Notes: a model not told the origin generated them from the sequence alone. A stretch of DNA of 19,997 nt from JBBAAS01 sp041658125 (GCA_041658125.1 JBBAAS010000015.1:1-19997); one strand, 5' to 3'; counted from the stretch's first letter, positions 6,007 through 13,060 are shown. A program made the numbers and translations.

Positions 6007-8037
6007 TTAAGTCAATTTCTTAATAACTCCGTTAGTAGCATCCAGTTCTACCATATCTTCATCGTGTAAAACATTCCGGGCATAAGTAGTTCCCATGATT
6101 GAAGGTAGTTTGAGAGCTTTACCATAAAGTGCGGCATGAGAAGTTAACGAATCTTCATCAACAACAAAACCTTTGACTCTGTATAACAAAGAAAGATATT
6201 CGGGAGTGGTTTGGGCAGCAATAAGAATGTCGCCTTTTTGAACTTTGATAAAATCGGAGGCATCAAGAATAATCCTAACTTTTCCCTTAACCTTCCCTTT
6301 AAATATAGTACGGCCTGAGATACTTTTTACATCTTCGAGAGTAGAAATACTTTCCGTGATTTTAACAATTCCTTCTACGGCATCAACTTCAACCCAATCA
6401 TTATCATTTAGTATTTGGGTAGCGTTTCTAGTGCCAACAATACAGGGGATACCAAACTCCCGAGAGACAATGGCGGCGTGACAAGTTATGCCGCCCTCGT
6501 CGGTGATAATGGCGGCGGCCTTGCGCATAGCCACAACATAATCGGGGGTGGTCATGCGAGTAACCAAAATGTCGCCCTTCTCAATTTTATTAATTTCGGA
6601 AAGTTTTCGAATTACTTTAACTTTTCCGGCAGTCATTCCCCGAGAGGCAACATTGCCTCTAACTACTCTCTGCATAGAAGAACTGGCGGCAATAATATTA
6701 AGTCTTTCCATGGTTTCGATGATGTTTTTGACCCCAGTTATTATTCTGGATTTTCCCTGCCACATACAAATTGCCCAACCTTTTTGTCTATCTTTGACTA
6801 ATTTTTTGAGACCGATTAACTCTATTTTCCCTTCAATACCAAAAATCATTTCCTCATAAGACAGAAGCTTAATTTTGTCGAGAGATAATTTAAGCCGTTT
6901 GGCTAGCTCAAATAGGAGCGGCAAATGGTAATAATGGGCTTGGCAAATTGAATTCTTGCGAAAGGTTCTTAGATAAATATATTCCTGAAGATAGTTTACC
7001 AATTTTTTCAATGTTGGCGATGCTTTTATCTTTTCGAATGTTTTATTTAGTAATTCTTTGGCCTCTTTATCCCCTGCCGCCATTCTGTCAATTTCACTTT
7101 GGGGATTGTTGAGTTTGTCGAGAATATTTTTAATCTCGGTTTCAAAATAGGTTTTGGTTAAAGGTTTAGCGTGGATACTCCACATTGATAACCAGCAATA
7201 TTTTTGGGTGTGTTGATTTAGTAATTTACTAGATCCTTTATTAAATCCATTGTTTTTGACATAAGTAGCTAACTTTAAGGCGTCATCTCTCTCGTCGTCT
7301 TGGATAGAAGCTGGAGATAAAAAAATTTTTAGTATTTTTGGGTTTTTTATCTGTTCTTTTATCTTAGTTTCAAAATAACGCTCAATACCGTGGGGTACAG
7401 TGACAAAGGGAAAAACATCAAGGTAGCTTTGATAGTAGAGCTTTAGTAACTTAGCTAATTTTTGATTGGTGTATGATGATAGATTGCTAGGAATTTTACT
7501 GGCTACAGTTATTAGTTTATTACAAGCATTTCGACAAGCCCTTACGTCATTATCAAAAAAATTAGTATCTACTTCGGCTTTTTTCGAGACATTTTTGCCC
7601 AAATTAGTTAGTTCGTCTTTAAGGTAATAAACGCCGTAAGTTATACCGTTAGTCCAGTGAGTCGGAACAGAAACACCGTAAACCTGGTTTAAGTTGGTGA
7701 TGTTGGATTTGCACAGAGCCATGGTAAAAGAAACAGAGGATTGGCGGTTGAGGATTTTTACCCATTCGGGATTTACTGACGGACTAGGATAAAATCTTGC
7801 GCCAACTATGCCTTTTAGTTCGTTGAGATATTTGTAATCGGGGTTTAAACGGTAATACTTAAATCGAATGTCACTTTTTGACCGTAGCATGCCTTGTTTT
7901 TCTAAGGTTTGTAGCGCCTTATAGACAGAATTGGGATATAGTTTGGTTAGTCTAATTAATTCGTTGATAAAAAATTCCTTATCGGGCTGCGAGAAAAAAA
8001 CTTTGAGGATTTTTTGAGAAGTGACTGAAAGTTGCAT
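6007..8037 (-). CDS. Winged-helix protein with two C-terminal PEP-utiliser phosphohistidine (swivelling) domains
   Basis: A 676-aa fusion. Residues 1-75 read as a winged helix of the transcription-regulator kind (ILKVFFSQPDKEFFINELIR ... VYKALQTLEKQGMLRS). Residues about 80-450 are a mostly helical region without a recognised domain. Residues about 458-560 form a PEP-utilising-enzyme mobile domain with the phosphoryl-carrier His520 in DEGGITCHAAIVSREFGIPC; residues about 570-676 form a second one with His634 in DEDSLTSHAALYGKALKLPS. Such domains normally shuttle phosphate between an ATP-grasp domain and a PEP/pyruvate-binding domain. Neither partner domain is recognisable here, so it is not PEP synthase, PPDK or EI. 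The second motif is a weaker match to the family than the first. A palindrome over its -10 box suggests autoregulation. It follows the OLD-type gene on the same strand with a 100-bp gap. Biochemical role unknown; coupling DNA binding to a phosphorylation or nucleotide signal is inference. Confidence 0.8.
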   Translation of the reverse strand: MQLSVTSQKILKVFFSQPDKEFFINELIRLTKLYPNSVYKALQTLEKQGMLRSKSDIRFKYYRLNPDYKYLNELKGIVGARFYPSPSVNPEWVKILNRQSSVSFTMALCKSNITNLNQVYGVSVPTHWTNGITYGVYYLKDELTNLGKNVSKKAEVDTNFFDNDVRACRNACNKLITVASKIPSNLSSYTNQKLAKLLKLYYQSYLDVFPFVTVPHGIERYFETKIKEQIKNPKILKIFLSPASIQDDERDDALKLATYVKNNGFNKGSSKLLNQHTQKYCWLSMWSIHAKPLTKTYFETEIKNILDKLNNPQSEIDRMAAGDKEAKELLNKTFEKIKASPTLKKLVNYLQEYIYLRTFRKNSICQAHYYHLPLLFELAKRLKLSLDKIKLLSYEEMIFGIEGKIELIGLKKLVKDRQKGWAICMWQGKSRIITGVKNIIETMERLNIIAASSSMQRVVRGNVASRGMTAGKVKVIRKLSEINKIEKGDILVTRMTTPDYVVAMRKAAAIITDEGGITCHAAIVSREFGIPCIVGTRNATQILNDNDWVEVDAVEGIVKITESISTLEDVKSISGRTIFKGKVKGKVRIILDASDFIKVQKGDILIAAQTTPEYLSLLYRVKGFVVDEDSLTSHAALYGKALKLPSIMGTTYARNVLHDEDMVELDATNGVIKKLT

Positions 8038-8042
8038 GACAT

Positions 8043-8048
8043 ATTATA
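8043..8048 (-). promoter_or_regulatory. -10 box (TATAAT) of the wHTH/phosphohistidine gene
   Basis: A consensus TATAAT on the minus strand ending 5 nt before the ATG at 8037, so a leaderless transcript is predicted. It lies inside the downstream arm of the palindrome at 8044-8064. Confidence 0.55.
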
Positions 8049-8064
8049 CAATAGTGTTGTATAA
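8044..8064. promoter_or_regulatory. Operator-like palindrome TTATACAA-N5-TTGTATAA
   Basis: A perfect 8-bp inverted repeat around a 5-bp centre (TAGTG), overlapping the -10 box of the wHTH/phosphohistidine gene. A dimeric winged-helix repressor bound here would block the promoter. The downstream gene encodes such a domain at its N-terminus, so autorepression is the simplest reading (inference). Confidence 0.6.
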
Positions 8065-8137
8065 GTCGTGGTTGTTGAGTGTCGATTAATTATTTTTGGG
8101 GAAGCGATTTTATGTCGAATAGGTTTTAAAAACATTG

Positions 8138-9952
8138 TTACTGGCTTTTCAATTTGTCTTTTACAAAACCTAATACCCTATTGATGTTTGATTTAGTGTT
8201 TACAGAAAAGGAAAAACCAGTTGAACTTATGTAATTTTGCTGAATTGCGCTGTCAAACTTTGATTTCTCATATTGTGTTTCGCTAGGAAATACTGTTTGT
8301 ATGAAATTAATTTTCTCTTCTTCTTCAAATAAATCTTCAGTTTCATATCCGGTGTAATTGGTATCTATATCTTTTAATGTAAACACTTTGCTGTCGAGGA
8401 TATGACCAAATTCATTTAGATATCTTTGTTTTGCCCTTTGACCACCATTATCAGCATCAAGTAATACAATAAATGGCCTTCCCCAAGCCAAATATAACGA
8501 GATAATATTATCGTGCTTATCCTTACCTGCTCCCGGATAAAAGTATAATTTATTGGCATCGTTTATGTTTAAAATAGTGTCTTGGAAATAATTAAATATA
8601 TAATAATCGGTTTTCCCTTCTGGAATTACAATATTTGGAATTGCCTCTAGTTTGCTAGGTTTATAATCGAGAATATCTAAAATTGGCTTATAGTGTGTTT
8701 CTTCATTAGGGTGACTGGCTACAAAAGAATAGTAACGTTCAGCTATTATGTCTGTCCTCGTGGCATTAAAATCATCATTTAAAGCCTTAACCTCTGGGTT
8801 CAGTCCTTTGTTGATAACTATATATGCTCCTGATAACCATTTGGGATTAATGAGGTGATGACTGTGAGTGGAATAAATTACCATTGAACAGTCAGTAAGT
8901 TGTTCGAGGGATGATAATAAGACTTGTTGGCCGGTTTGGTGTAAATTAGACGCTGGTTCATCGAGTAGAAAGAGCATATTGCCAATTTCATTTGCCCTGT
9001 GTTTTCTGAACTGTGTAAATAGCAAAAAGGCGAAAAACCATCTAAAACCTAGGCTTCGTTCTTTTATGTCATAACTGTCTGTTCCTTCCTTAATTTTAAC
9101 TTCAAGATATAGTCTATTTTGAGTGTCAACTTTGACATCGTTCCCGAGAGTGACCACGATATTTCCCACTCGTTTGTTACTGATCCTTGCCCATGCTTCA
9201 AATACCTCTTTGGTCATTGTTCCTCCCATATCGCTTAGTACCTTTTCGATATTTTGGAGGTCATTTTTACTACCACTCCTTTTTCTGTCAATTAGATGTT
9301 CTTTTAATTTTAAGTTTTGATTTAACGCGTCAAGTACATCTTGGAGAACTTTCCGATAGAATTCCTGTTCTGCCCCCTCTCCTCCAAATGGCTCCAAATA
9401 AATTGCAGTTGGAAAATCGAATAAAAAATTTTGATAGTATACTATTTTCGGCAGTAAAGATTTCGATATAAAGTCTGTTACCTCACTCCACAACGAATCT
9501 GTGCTAGAAAGTGGTTTATTTTTGACTGATTTTCGGCTTTTGCTTGGTTTTCCGATTATGTTAATAAACCATTCAAATTTTGTTGGTTCAATGTAGGTTG
9601 AATTTACATATGTAAATGACTTTTTAACCTTAAATTCCTTTATTTCGCCTTCTAGTTTGTATCCCTTATCAGACAAAAAATCTTTAATTTTATCTTCATC
9701 TGTCGGTTCTGTTTCAAGAGCGGCTTCTATGGTAATATCCCCATTAAGGTTTGCCCTTTTGCTCTTTGGTATTAAGTCATTGGGGTCTAAGCACGGGTTT
9801 AAAAAATGGTTAATCGCATCTAATATTGTAGTTTTACCGCTTTCGTTAAGCCCAATGAGAGTAAAAATATTTAATTTCGGTATTTTATCCAGTTCAAGAC
9901 ATGCGTTGTTAACACCCTTGTAATTTTGTATTTGAAAGGCGGAATATCTCAT
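8138..9952 (-). CDS. OLD-family ATP-dependent nuclease (SMC/ABC-type ATPase plus TOPRIM)
   Basis: A 604-aa protein with the OLD-family layout. The N-terminus has FQIQNYKGV and Walker A GLNESGKT (34-41). The ABC ATPase continues with a signature-like region (KERSLGFRWFFAFLLF, about 298-312), Walker B FLLDEPASNLH (Asp331/Glu332) and an H-loop YSTHSHHLI (His363). The C-terminal TOPRIM nuclease domain shows Glu445 in IVIPEGKTDYYIF and a DxD pair (Asp499, Asp501) in FIVLLDADNGGQ. All key residues are present, so an active Mg-dependent nuclease is expected. Relatives include P2 OLD and Gabija GajA. No UvrD-like GajB helicase or PtuB-like HNH gene is adjacent, so neither Gabija nor Septu is called; a stand-alone or novel-partner defence role is inference. 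It is the first gene of the inverted-repeat-bounded cassette, with a TATAAT box 13 nt before its ATG. Confidence 0.9.
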   Translation of the reverse strand: MRYSAFQIQNYKGVNNACLELDKIPKLNIFTLIGLNESGKTTILDAINHFLNPCLDPNDLIPKSKRANLNGDITIEAALETEPTDEDKIKDFLSDKGYKLEGEIKEFKVKKSFTYVNSTYIEPTKFEWFINIIGKPSKSRKSVKNKPLSSTDSLWSEVTDFISKSLLPKIVYYQNFLFDFPTAIYLEPFGGEGAEQEFYRKVLQDVLDALNQNLKLKEHLIDRKRSGSKNDLQNIEKVLSDMGGTMTKEVFEAWARISNKRVGNIVVTLGNDVKVDTQNRLYLEVKIKEGTDSYDIKERSLGFRWFFAFLLFTQFRKHRANEIGNMLFLLDEPASNLHQTGQQVLLSSLEQLTDCSMVIYSTHSHHLINPKWLSGAYIVINKGLNPEVKALNDDFNATRTDIIAERYYSFVASHPNEETHYKPILDILDYKPSKLEAIPNIVIPEGKTDYYIFNYFQDTILNINDANKLYFYPGAGKDKHDNIISLYLAWGRPFIVLLDADNGGQRAKQRYLNEFGHILDSKVFTLKDIDTNYTGYETEDLFEEEEKINFIQTVFPSETQYEKSKFDSAIQQNYISSTGFSFSVNTKSNINRVLGFVKDKLKSQ

Positions 9953-9965
9953 ATAATTCTTGCTT

Positions 9966-9971
9966 ATTATA
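9966..9971 (-). promoter_or_regulatory. -10 box (TATAAT) of the OLD-family gene
   Basis: TATAAT on the minus strand ending 13 nt before the ATG at 9952, giving a predicted leader of about 6 nt. Confidence 0.45.
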
Positions 9972-10072
9972 ACTCTAATAGATTTGGGGCAAAAAACTTA
10001 GTTATTTTATATTTTAATTTTTAACTAGTTAAATCATTAAATTTTTGCGTTTTCCGACCGAGCCAACAGTTC

Positions 10073-10190
10073 TTGATCGGCGCGGCGCCCCTGCGGCATG
10101 GCAGGCCCCCCACCCCTGCCGCCGGCAGGCAGGGCCGCGCTTCATTTTGCTGATCTGAAATACGTCCGAATTTTTCGGTACAGCGGGAGC
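10073..10190 (+). repeat. Inverted repeat, right copy, bounding the OLD/wHTH cassette
   Basis: Matches the reverse complement of 5888-5969. The centre (10087-10136) is an expanded GC-rich segment containing the perfect hairpin CCTGCC-GCC-GGCAGG, a palindrome style that recalls intergenic repeats of CPR genomes. The outer edge ends CAGCGGGAGC, which resembles but does not equal the tRNA-Asn end. Confidence 0.75.
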
Positions 10191-10255
10191 AGAGGTGGAC
10201 TGTCCGATATGAATCGGACTAAACTTCCCAGTTCACTCGTTCACGGTCGGAACCA

Positions 10256-10317
10256 GTGTGAGAATATATTAAAAAAACCGCCATTTTTTTGGCGGGTTTT
10301 TTAATATGCTCCCCCGC
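10256..10317 (+). repeat. 62-bp direct repeat, tRNA-proximal copy (candidate att site)
   Basis: Covers the last nine bases of tRNA-Asn (reverse complement, 10309-10317) plus the DNA directly behind it, including the terminator. It pairs with 3941-4002 in direct orientation with one mismatch. Overlap with a tRNA 3' end is the classic arrangement of sites used by tyrosine recombinases of islands and prophages. No integrase gene is visible in the window. Confidence 0.75.
10266..10307. terminator. Hairpin terminator directly behind tRNA-Asn
   Basis: The same 18-position stem and T6 loop as at 3951-3992, with CCGCC/GGCGG flanked by A and T tracts. It begins 2 bp after the tRNA discriminator base and should end the tRNA transcript on the minus strand. 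Confidence 0.75.
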
Positions 10318-10595
10318 GTGGACTCGGACCACGGACCTACCGCTTACAAGTAACCCTCAAATTTCTATGAGGCTTGGACTATATCATATTCCGACAAATC
10401 GGAACTCGGGTGCTTAAAGGTGTACTCACCTAGTCTCTGAACCTTCTCCGAAAGTTTTCGGAGCGCGGCTGCGGGTTGTCATGCCCCAAAGGGGTTTAGA
10501 TTTCACGCAATTCTCCCAATTTTTCAAACTCGATTACTCGAGAAAGCTGCATTTTACTATACAGGCGGGCGCTCTACCGACTGAGCTACAGGGGA
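10309..10595 (-). tRNA. tRNA-Asn (anticodon GTT), interrupted by a group I intron
   Basis: Exon 1 is 10595-10561 and exon 2 is 10346-10309. The acceptor strands TCCCCTG and CGGGGGA pair in full (one G-T). The D arm is GCTC-AGTCGGTA-GAGC, the T arm CGTGG-TCCGAGT-CCACG. Joining the exons gives the anticodon loop CTGTTAA with anticodon GTT between CCCGC and GCGGT; the 27-43 pair is a C-U mismatch, the other four pairs are good. The order and bases closely follow known bacterial tRNA-Asn. The discriminator is G and CCA is not encoded (CAT follows), so a CCA-adding enzyme is needed. The intron lies between anticodon positions 35 and 36, so splicing is required for any decoding. A possible -10 region was not found in the 72-bp gap upstream. 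Confidence 0.9.
10347..10560 (-). ncRNA. Group I self-splicing intron (214 nt) in tRNA-Asn
   Basis: Core elements are visible in order: a P-like segment AATTGCGTGAAATC, Q-like AACCCGCAGC, the classic R motif GTTCAGAGACTAGG and S motif GATATAGTCC, which form P4/P6/P3/P7. The 5' splice site fits P1: exon CTGT pairs with GCAG in the intron with the required U-G pair at the cut, and the helix extends by A-T and T-A. The intron ends in G, as the omega-G rule demands. At 214 nt it has no room for a homing endonuclease. Peripheral hairpins such as TCCGAAAACTTTCGGA and TTCCGATTTGTCGGAA are seen. The size is typical of the small tRNA group I introns (known in tRNA-Leu, -Arg, -fMet and others). Confidence 0.9.
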
Positions 10596-10657
10596 TTGAT
10601 TTTATAAAGAGCTGGGCAAAATTATACCATTGCTAGCTTGAATTGTTTAGGTTCTGG

Positions 10658-10663
10658 TAAAAT
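10658..10663 (+). promoter_or_regulatory. Extended -10 box (TGgTAAAAT) of the histidine-phosphatase gene
   Basis: TG at 10655-10656, one base, then TAAAAT ending 6 nt before the ATG at 10670. No ribosome binding site fits in between, which points to a leaderless mRNA. Confidence 0.5.
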
Positions 10664-10669
10664 ACGACT

Positions 10670-11101
10670 ATGAAATTAATACTAGTCCGGCACGGAGAAT
10701 CACAGGCGAATGCCGGCAACATTGCCGAGGAAAATAATCTGACCGAAAAAGGCCGACAACAGGCCAAAAAATTAGCCATAGAATTGTCGCAGGAAAACTT
10801 TGAACAAATTTATTGTTCAAATACCAAACGATGTATCGAAACAATGGAAGCAATTTTAAAAGACCGGAAAGAATATGTAAATATTTGTTTTTCTAAACTA
10901 ATTTCACCAAAGAAAAAGGCAGAGGATGATGAAAATTTTAAAAGACGGATAAAAATATTTATTGAAGATTTGAAGATTGAATTTAAAGACGAGACGGTGA
11001 TGATCATCAGCCATCAACTGGTTATCAGAAGATTTTGGCAGGAGTTGACCGGCAAAGACGAGCCGATAGAAAACGGAGAAGCTCGAGAAATTGATTTATG
11101 A
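10670..11101 (+). CDS. Histidine phosphatase (phosphoglycerate-mutase-like) superfamily protein
   Basis: The 143-aa product starts with ILVRHGESQANA, the catalytic RHG box (Arg7, phospho-accepting His8). It continues with LTEKGRQQAKKLA, IYCSNTKRCIETMEAIL (Arg54, phosphate pocket) and MIISHQLVIRRF (second catalytic His115). It is shorter than cofactor-dependent phosphoglycerate mutase (about 230-250 aa) and fits the small SixA/CobC-like branch, so a general phosphatase acting on a small metabolite or phosphoprotein is more likely than glycolytic mutase. The substrate cannot be told from sequence. It is the first of three plus-strand genes next to the tRNA-Asn gene; the next start is about 20 bases downstream. 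Confidence 0.88.
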   Translation: MKLILVRHGESQANAGNIAEENNLTEKGRQQAKKLAIELSQENFEQIYCSNTKRCIETMEAILKDRKEYVNICFSKLISPKKKAEDDENFKRRIKIFIEDLKIEFKDETVMIISHQLVIRRFWQELTGKDEPIENGEAREIDL

Positions 11102-11121
11102 AGTAGGCATGACAAAACCGG

Positions 11122-11724
11122 ATGAAAAAATTAGGGATAGTGGTAAACTTGAATATAATTAAAGGAAGTATAGTACAAATTAATGGCAATATAGGAGAAC
11201 CATGGAGATCGGTGGTTGGGCAGATATTTTTTAGAATAATTCCGAATTTGATTGATTCTGCAGTAACGGCACCGGCGGTAATTGCTTGTGTTTCCTGGTT
11301 TTTTATACCGCTTATACCGCTTCAAAGTTTGATGGGGGGCAGTTTTAAACTGATTTTTGACTTGTTTCCGTTTATTCCGAAGAATATCAATATTAATAGT
11401 GATAATAGTGAGACAATTTTGCGCGGATGGGCGACAGTTACTTTAGTTATCTTTTTATTAAAATCTTTAATAGCGGTGATTTGGAAACAAATAATAATTA
11501 TTGACCGAATGGAAAAACTAATGATAAGAGTTGTTTTGGGTATTCCGGTAGTTTCTTTGTTTATCTTTACAATTTTTAATGTATTGGCCGGGATAAAAAT
11601 AAAAATTGTGATTTATCTGATGTTTATCTTTTTGGTATTAGCAACATATTTATTTCTGGGAGCGGCGTGGGTTATACATGGCATAACCAATAAAATGAAT
11701 GCCATTTATGGCGATCAGCGATAA
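11122..11724 (+). CDS. Multi-pass membrane protein, unknown function
   Basis: No family recognised (200 aa). Four or five hydrophobic segments are visible: around IDSAVTAPAVIACVSWFFIP, WATVTLVIFLLKSLIAVI, VVLGIPVVSLFIFTIF and IVIYLMFIFLVLATYLFLGA. Loops are short and slightly basic. The start is unsure: ATG 11122 lacks a ribosome binding site, while a GTG at about 11210 is preceded by GGAG and would give a protein starting VVGQIFFR; a TATAAT at 11154-11159 lies between the two. It is probably co-transcribed with the phosphatase gene and overlaps no confirmed gene downstream. Confidence 0.6.
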   Translation: MKKLGIVVNLNIIKGSIVQINGNIGEPWRSVVGQIFFRIIPNLIDSAVTAPAVIACVSWFFIPLIPLQSLMGGSFKLIFDLFPFIPKNININSDNSETILRGWATVTLVIFLLKSLIAVIWKQIIIIDRMEKLMIRVVLGIPVVSLFIFTIFNVLAGIKIKIVIYLMFIFLVLATYLFLGAAWVIHGITNKMNAIYGDQR

Positions 11725-11734
11725 TGATTGGTAT

Positions 11735-11917
11735 ATGAAATTACTTTTTCTGTTTTTTCTGCTTATTCTTGCTTTTCTATCTCTTCGCACTAAGGTAGCA
11801 AACCAAAAAATCTGTCCGTTAGTTCAGAATAAAAGTTTTTGTCAAATTCTAGGTTGTACTTATTTTGACCCTGATGTCACTATCTACATCAGGAATCCTT
11901 GCCAGCCGAAAAAGTAA
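11735..11917 (+). CDS. Small secreted or membrane-tethered Cys-containing protein
   Basis: A 60-aa product with an N-terminal hydrophobic segment (MKLLFLFFLLILAFLSLRTK) that reads as a signal peptide or anchor, then about 40 residues with four cysteines (QKICPLV, SFCQILGC, NPCQPKK). ATG 11735 is preferred over the upstream in-frame ATG at 11699, which lies inside the previous gene. It follows the membrane-protein gene by 10 bases, so co-transcription is likely. No family recognised; disulphide-stabilised secreted peptide is inference. Confidence 0.45.
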   Translation: MKLLFLFFLLILAFLSLRTKVANQKICPLVQNKSFCQILGCTYFDPDVTIYIRNPCQPKK

Positions 11918-11942
11918 TTGATAGAGCAATTTTAGAATGACG

Positions 11943-13028
11943 TTATTCCAAATAGTCCTGCAATTTTTTTCTGCGACTGGGGTGACGTAACTTCCTTAGT
12001 GCCTTCGCTTCGATTTGACGAATACGTTCACGGGTAACATTGAAAATTTTACCGACTTCTTCAAGAGTTTTGGGGGTTTCACCACAGAGACCGAAACGGA
12101 GAGATAAAACTTTGGCCTCACGTTCATCAAGACTATTTAACACTTCTTCAATGGATTCGCGCAAAAGCTCCTTGCTGGTTTCTTCGTAGGGCGAGGGCTG
12201 GGTAGTATCCTCGATAAAATCACCTAAAAATGAATCCTCATCATCCCCCACCGGAGTGGCAAGTGAAGTAGTGTCCTGGGAAATACGGTAAATTTCTTCA
12301 ACTTTTTCAACAGTAACGCCGACTTCGGCAGCAATTTGTTCAATAGCCGGTTCGTGACCAAGGCGCTGGGTCAGCGCCCGGGTAGCTTTGTAAACTTTAT
12401 TGATAGTTTCAACCATATGAACCGGAATCCGGATGGTTTTGGCCTGATCGGCGATAGCCCGGGTGATAGCCTGACGGATCCACCAAGTGGCATAAGTGCT
12501 AAATTTAAACCCTCTCTTCCAATCGAATTTTTCCACGGCCCGCATCAAGCCCTGATTGCCTTCCTGAACCAAATCCAAAAAAGTCAAACCACGGCCGATA
12601 TATTTTTTGGCAATGGAAACTACCAACCGAAGATTGGCATTGATGAGATCCTCGCGGGCGGACTGGGAGCCTTTTTCAATCTCCTGGGCCAGCCGGACTT
12701 CTTCAGCAAAAACCAAAAGATCGATTTTACCGATTTCTTTGAGATACATCCGAACCGAATCGATGGCGCCCTTTTGAGAAAGCATAGCCAAAATTTCGGC
12801 ACTATTTAATTTGGCTTTTTTATCGTCAATAACTTCACGGGATTCAACTTTGTCAAAAACATCAACCCCCCGATCAAAAAGATAATCAAAAACATCATCA
12901 ACGGCTTCAATGCATTTTTCCGGTTCGGGAATAACGGCCAAAATCTCCTCGTTTGTCAAGTAGTGCAGCTTTTTGGCCTGAACCAAAAGGGTCTGCTTAA
13001 TCTTGGAAAAATTGATAGCGGCCGACAC
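11943..13028 (-). CDS. rpoD: Primary RNA polymerase sigma factor (sigma-70/RpoD)
   Basis: A 361-aa housekeeping sigma factor. Residues 1-80 hold a short region 1.1-like segment. Region 1.2 is about 84-125 (DSVRMYLKEIGKIDLL). Region 2 is complete with NLRLVVSIAKKYIGRGLTFL, DLVQEGNQGLMRAVEKFDW and the -10-recognition/melting helix KFSTYATWWIRQAITRAI. Region 3 follows (PVHMVETINKV), and region 4 ends with the -35-binding helix-turn-helix TLEEVGKIFNVTRERIRQIE. The large non-conserved insert of proteobacterial RpoD is missing, as in Gram-positive and CPR homologues. The start codon is GTG, 32 bases behind the dnaG stop; the dnaG-rpoD pairing is a widespread macromolecular-synthesis arrangement. 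A TACAAT box ends 6 nt before the GTG, so it may also be transcribed alone. Its conserved region 2 agrees with the TATAAT-like boxes in this window. Confidence 0.97.
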   Translation of the reverse strand: MSAAINFSKIKQTLLVQAKKLHYLTNEEILAVIPEPEKCIEAVDDVFDYLFDRGVDVFDKVESREVIDDKKAKLNSAEILAMLSQKGAIDSVRMYLKEIGKIDLLVFAEEVRLAQEIEKGSQSAREDLINANLRLVVSIAKKYIGRGLTFLDLVQEGNQGLMRAVEKFDWKRGFKFSTYATWWIRQAITRAIADQAKTIRIPVHMVETINKVYKATRALTQRLGHEPAIEQIAAEVGVTVEKVEEIYRISQDTTSLATPVGDDEDSFLGDFIEDTTQPSPYEETSKELLRESIEEVLNSLDEREAKVLSLRFGLCGETPKTLEEVGKIFNVTRERIRQIEAKALRKLRHPSRRKKLQDYLE

Positions 13029-13034
13029 GGATGT

Positions 13035-13040
13035 ATTGTA
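13035..13040 (-). promoter_or_regulatory. -10-like box (TACAAT) before rpoD
   Basis: TACAAT ends 6 nt before the GTG start, within the 32-bp dnaG-rpoD gap. The identical distance to that at dnaG and the phosphatase gene suggests an internal leaderless promoter. Confidence 0.4.
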
Positions 13041-13060
13041 CCTAAAATTTAGCGATAAAT

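Larger units (their letters stand above)
9953..10255. other. Gene-free stretch between the OLD gene and the direct repeat
   Basis: No credible coding sequence. It holds the OLD promoter, about 100 bases of AT-rich DNA, the right inverted repeat (10073-10190) and a perfect 7-bp hairpin (GTCCGAT-ATGA-ATCGGAC, 10202-10219). An open frame across 10098-10304 is low-complexity repeat sequence and was discarded. Confidence 0.65.

Noticed and set aside
6007..8037. PEP synthase or pyruvate phosphate dikinase
   Set aside because: Only swivelling domains are recognised; no ATP-grasp signature or PEP-binding barrel is seen, and the N-terminus is a winged helix.
8138..9952. Gabija (GajA) or Septu (PtuA) call for the OLD-type protein
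   Set aside because: No UvrD-like GajB or HNH PtuB gene is adjacent; the neighbours are a wHTH/phosphohistidine gene and the tRNA, so only the family level is supported.
10098..10304. 68-residue plus-strand open frame
   Set aside because: It runs through the right inverted repeat and the terminator; the protein is low-complexity translation of repeat DNA.
11110..11163. Short plus-strand frame starting MTKPDEKIRDSG
   Set aside because: It stops after 17 codons and overlaps the start of the membrane-protein gene in another frame; it may reflect a frameshift, but nothing further supports it.
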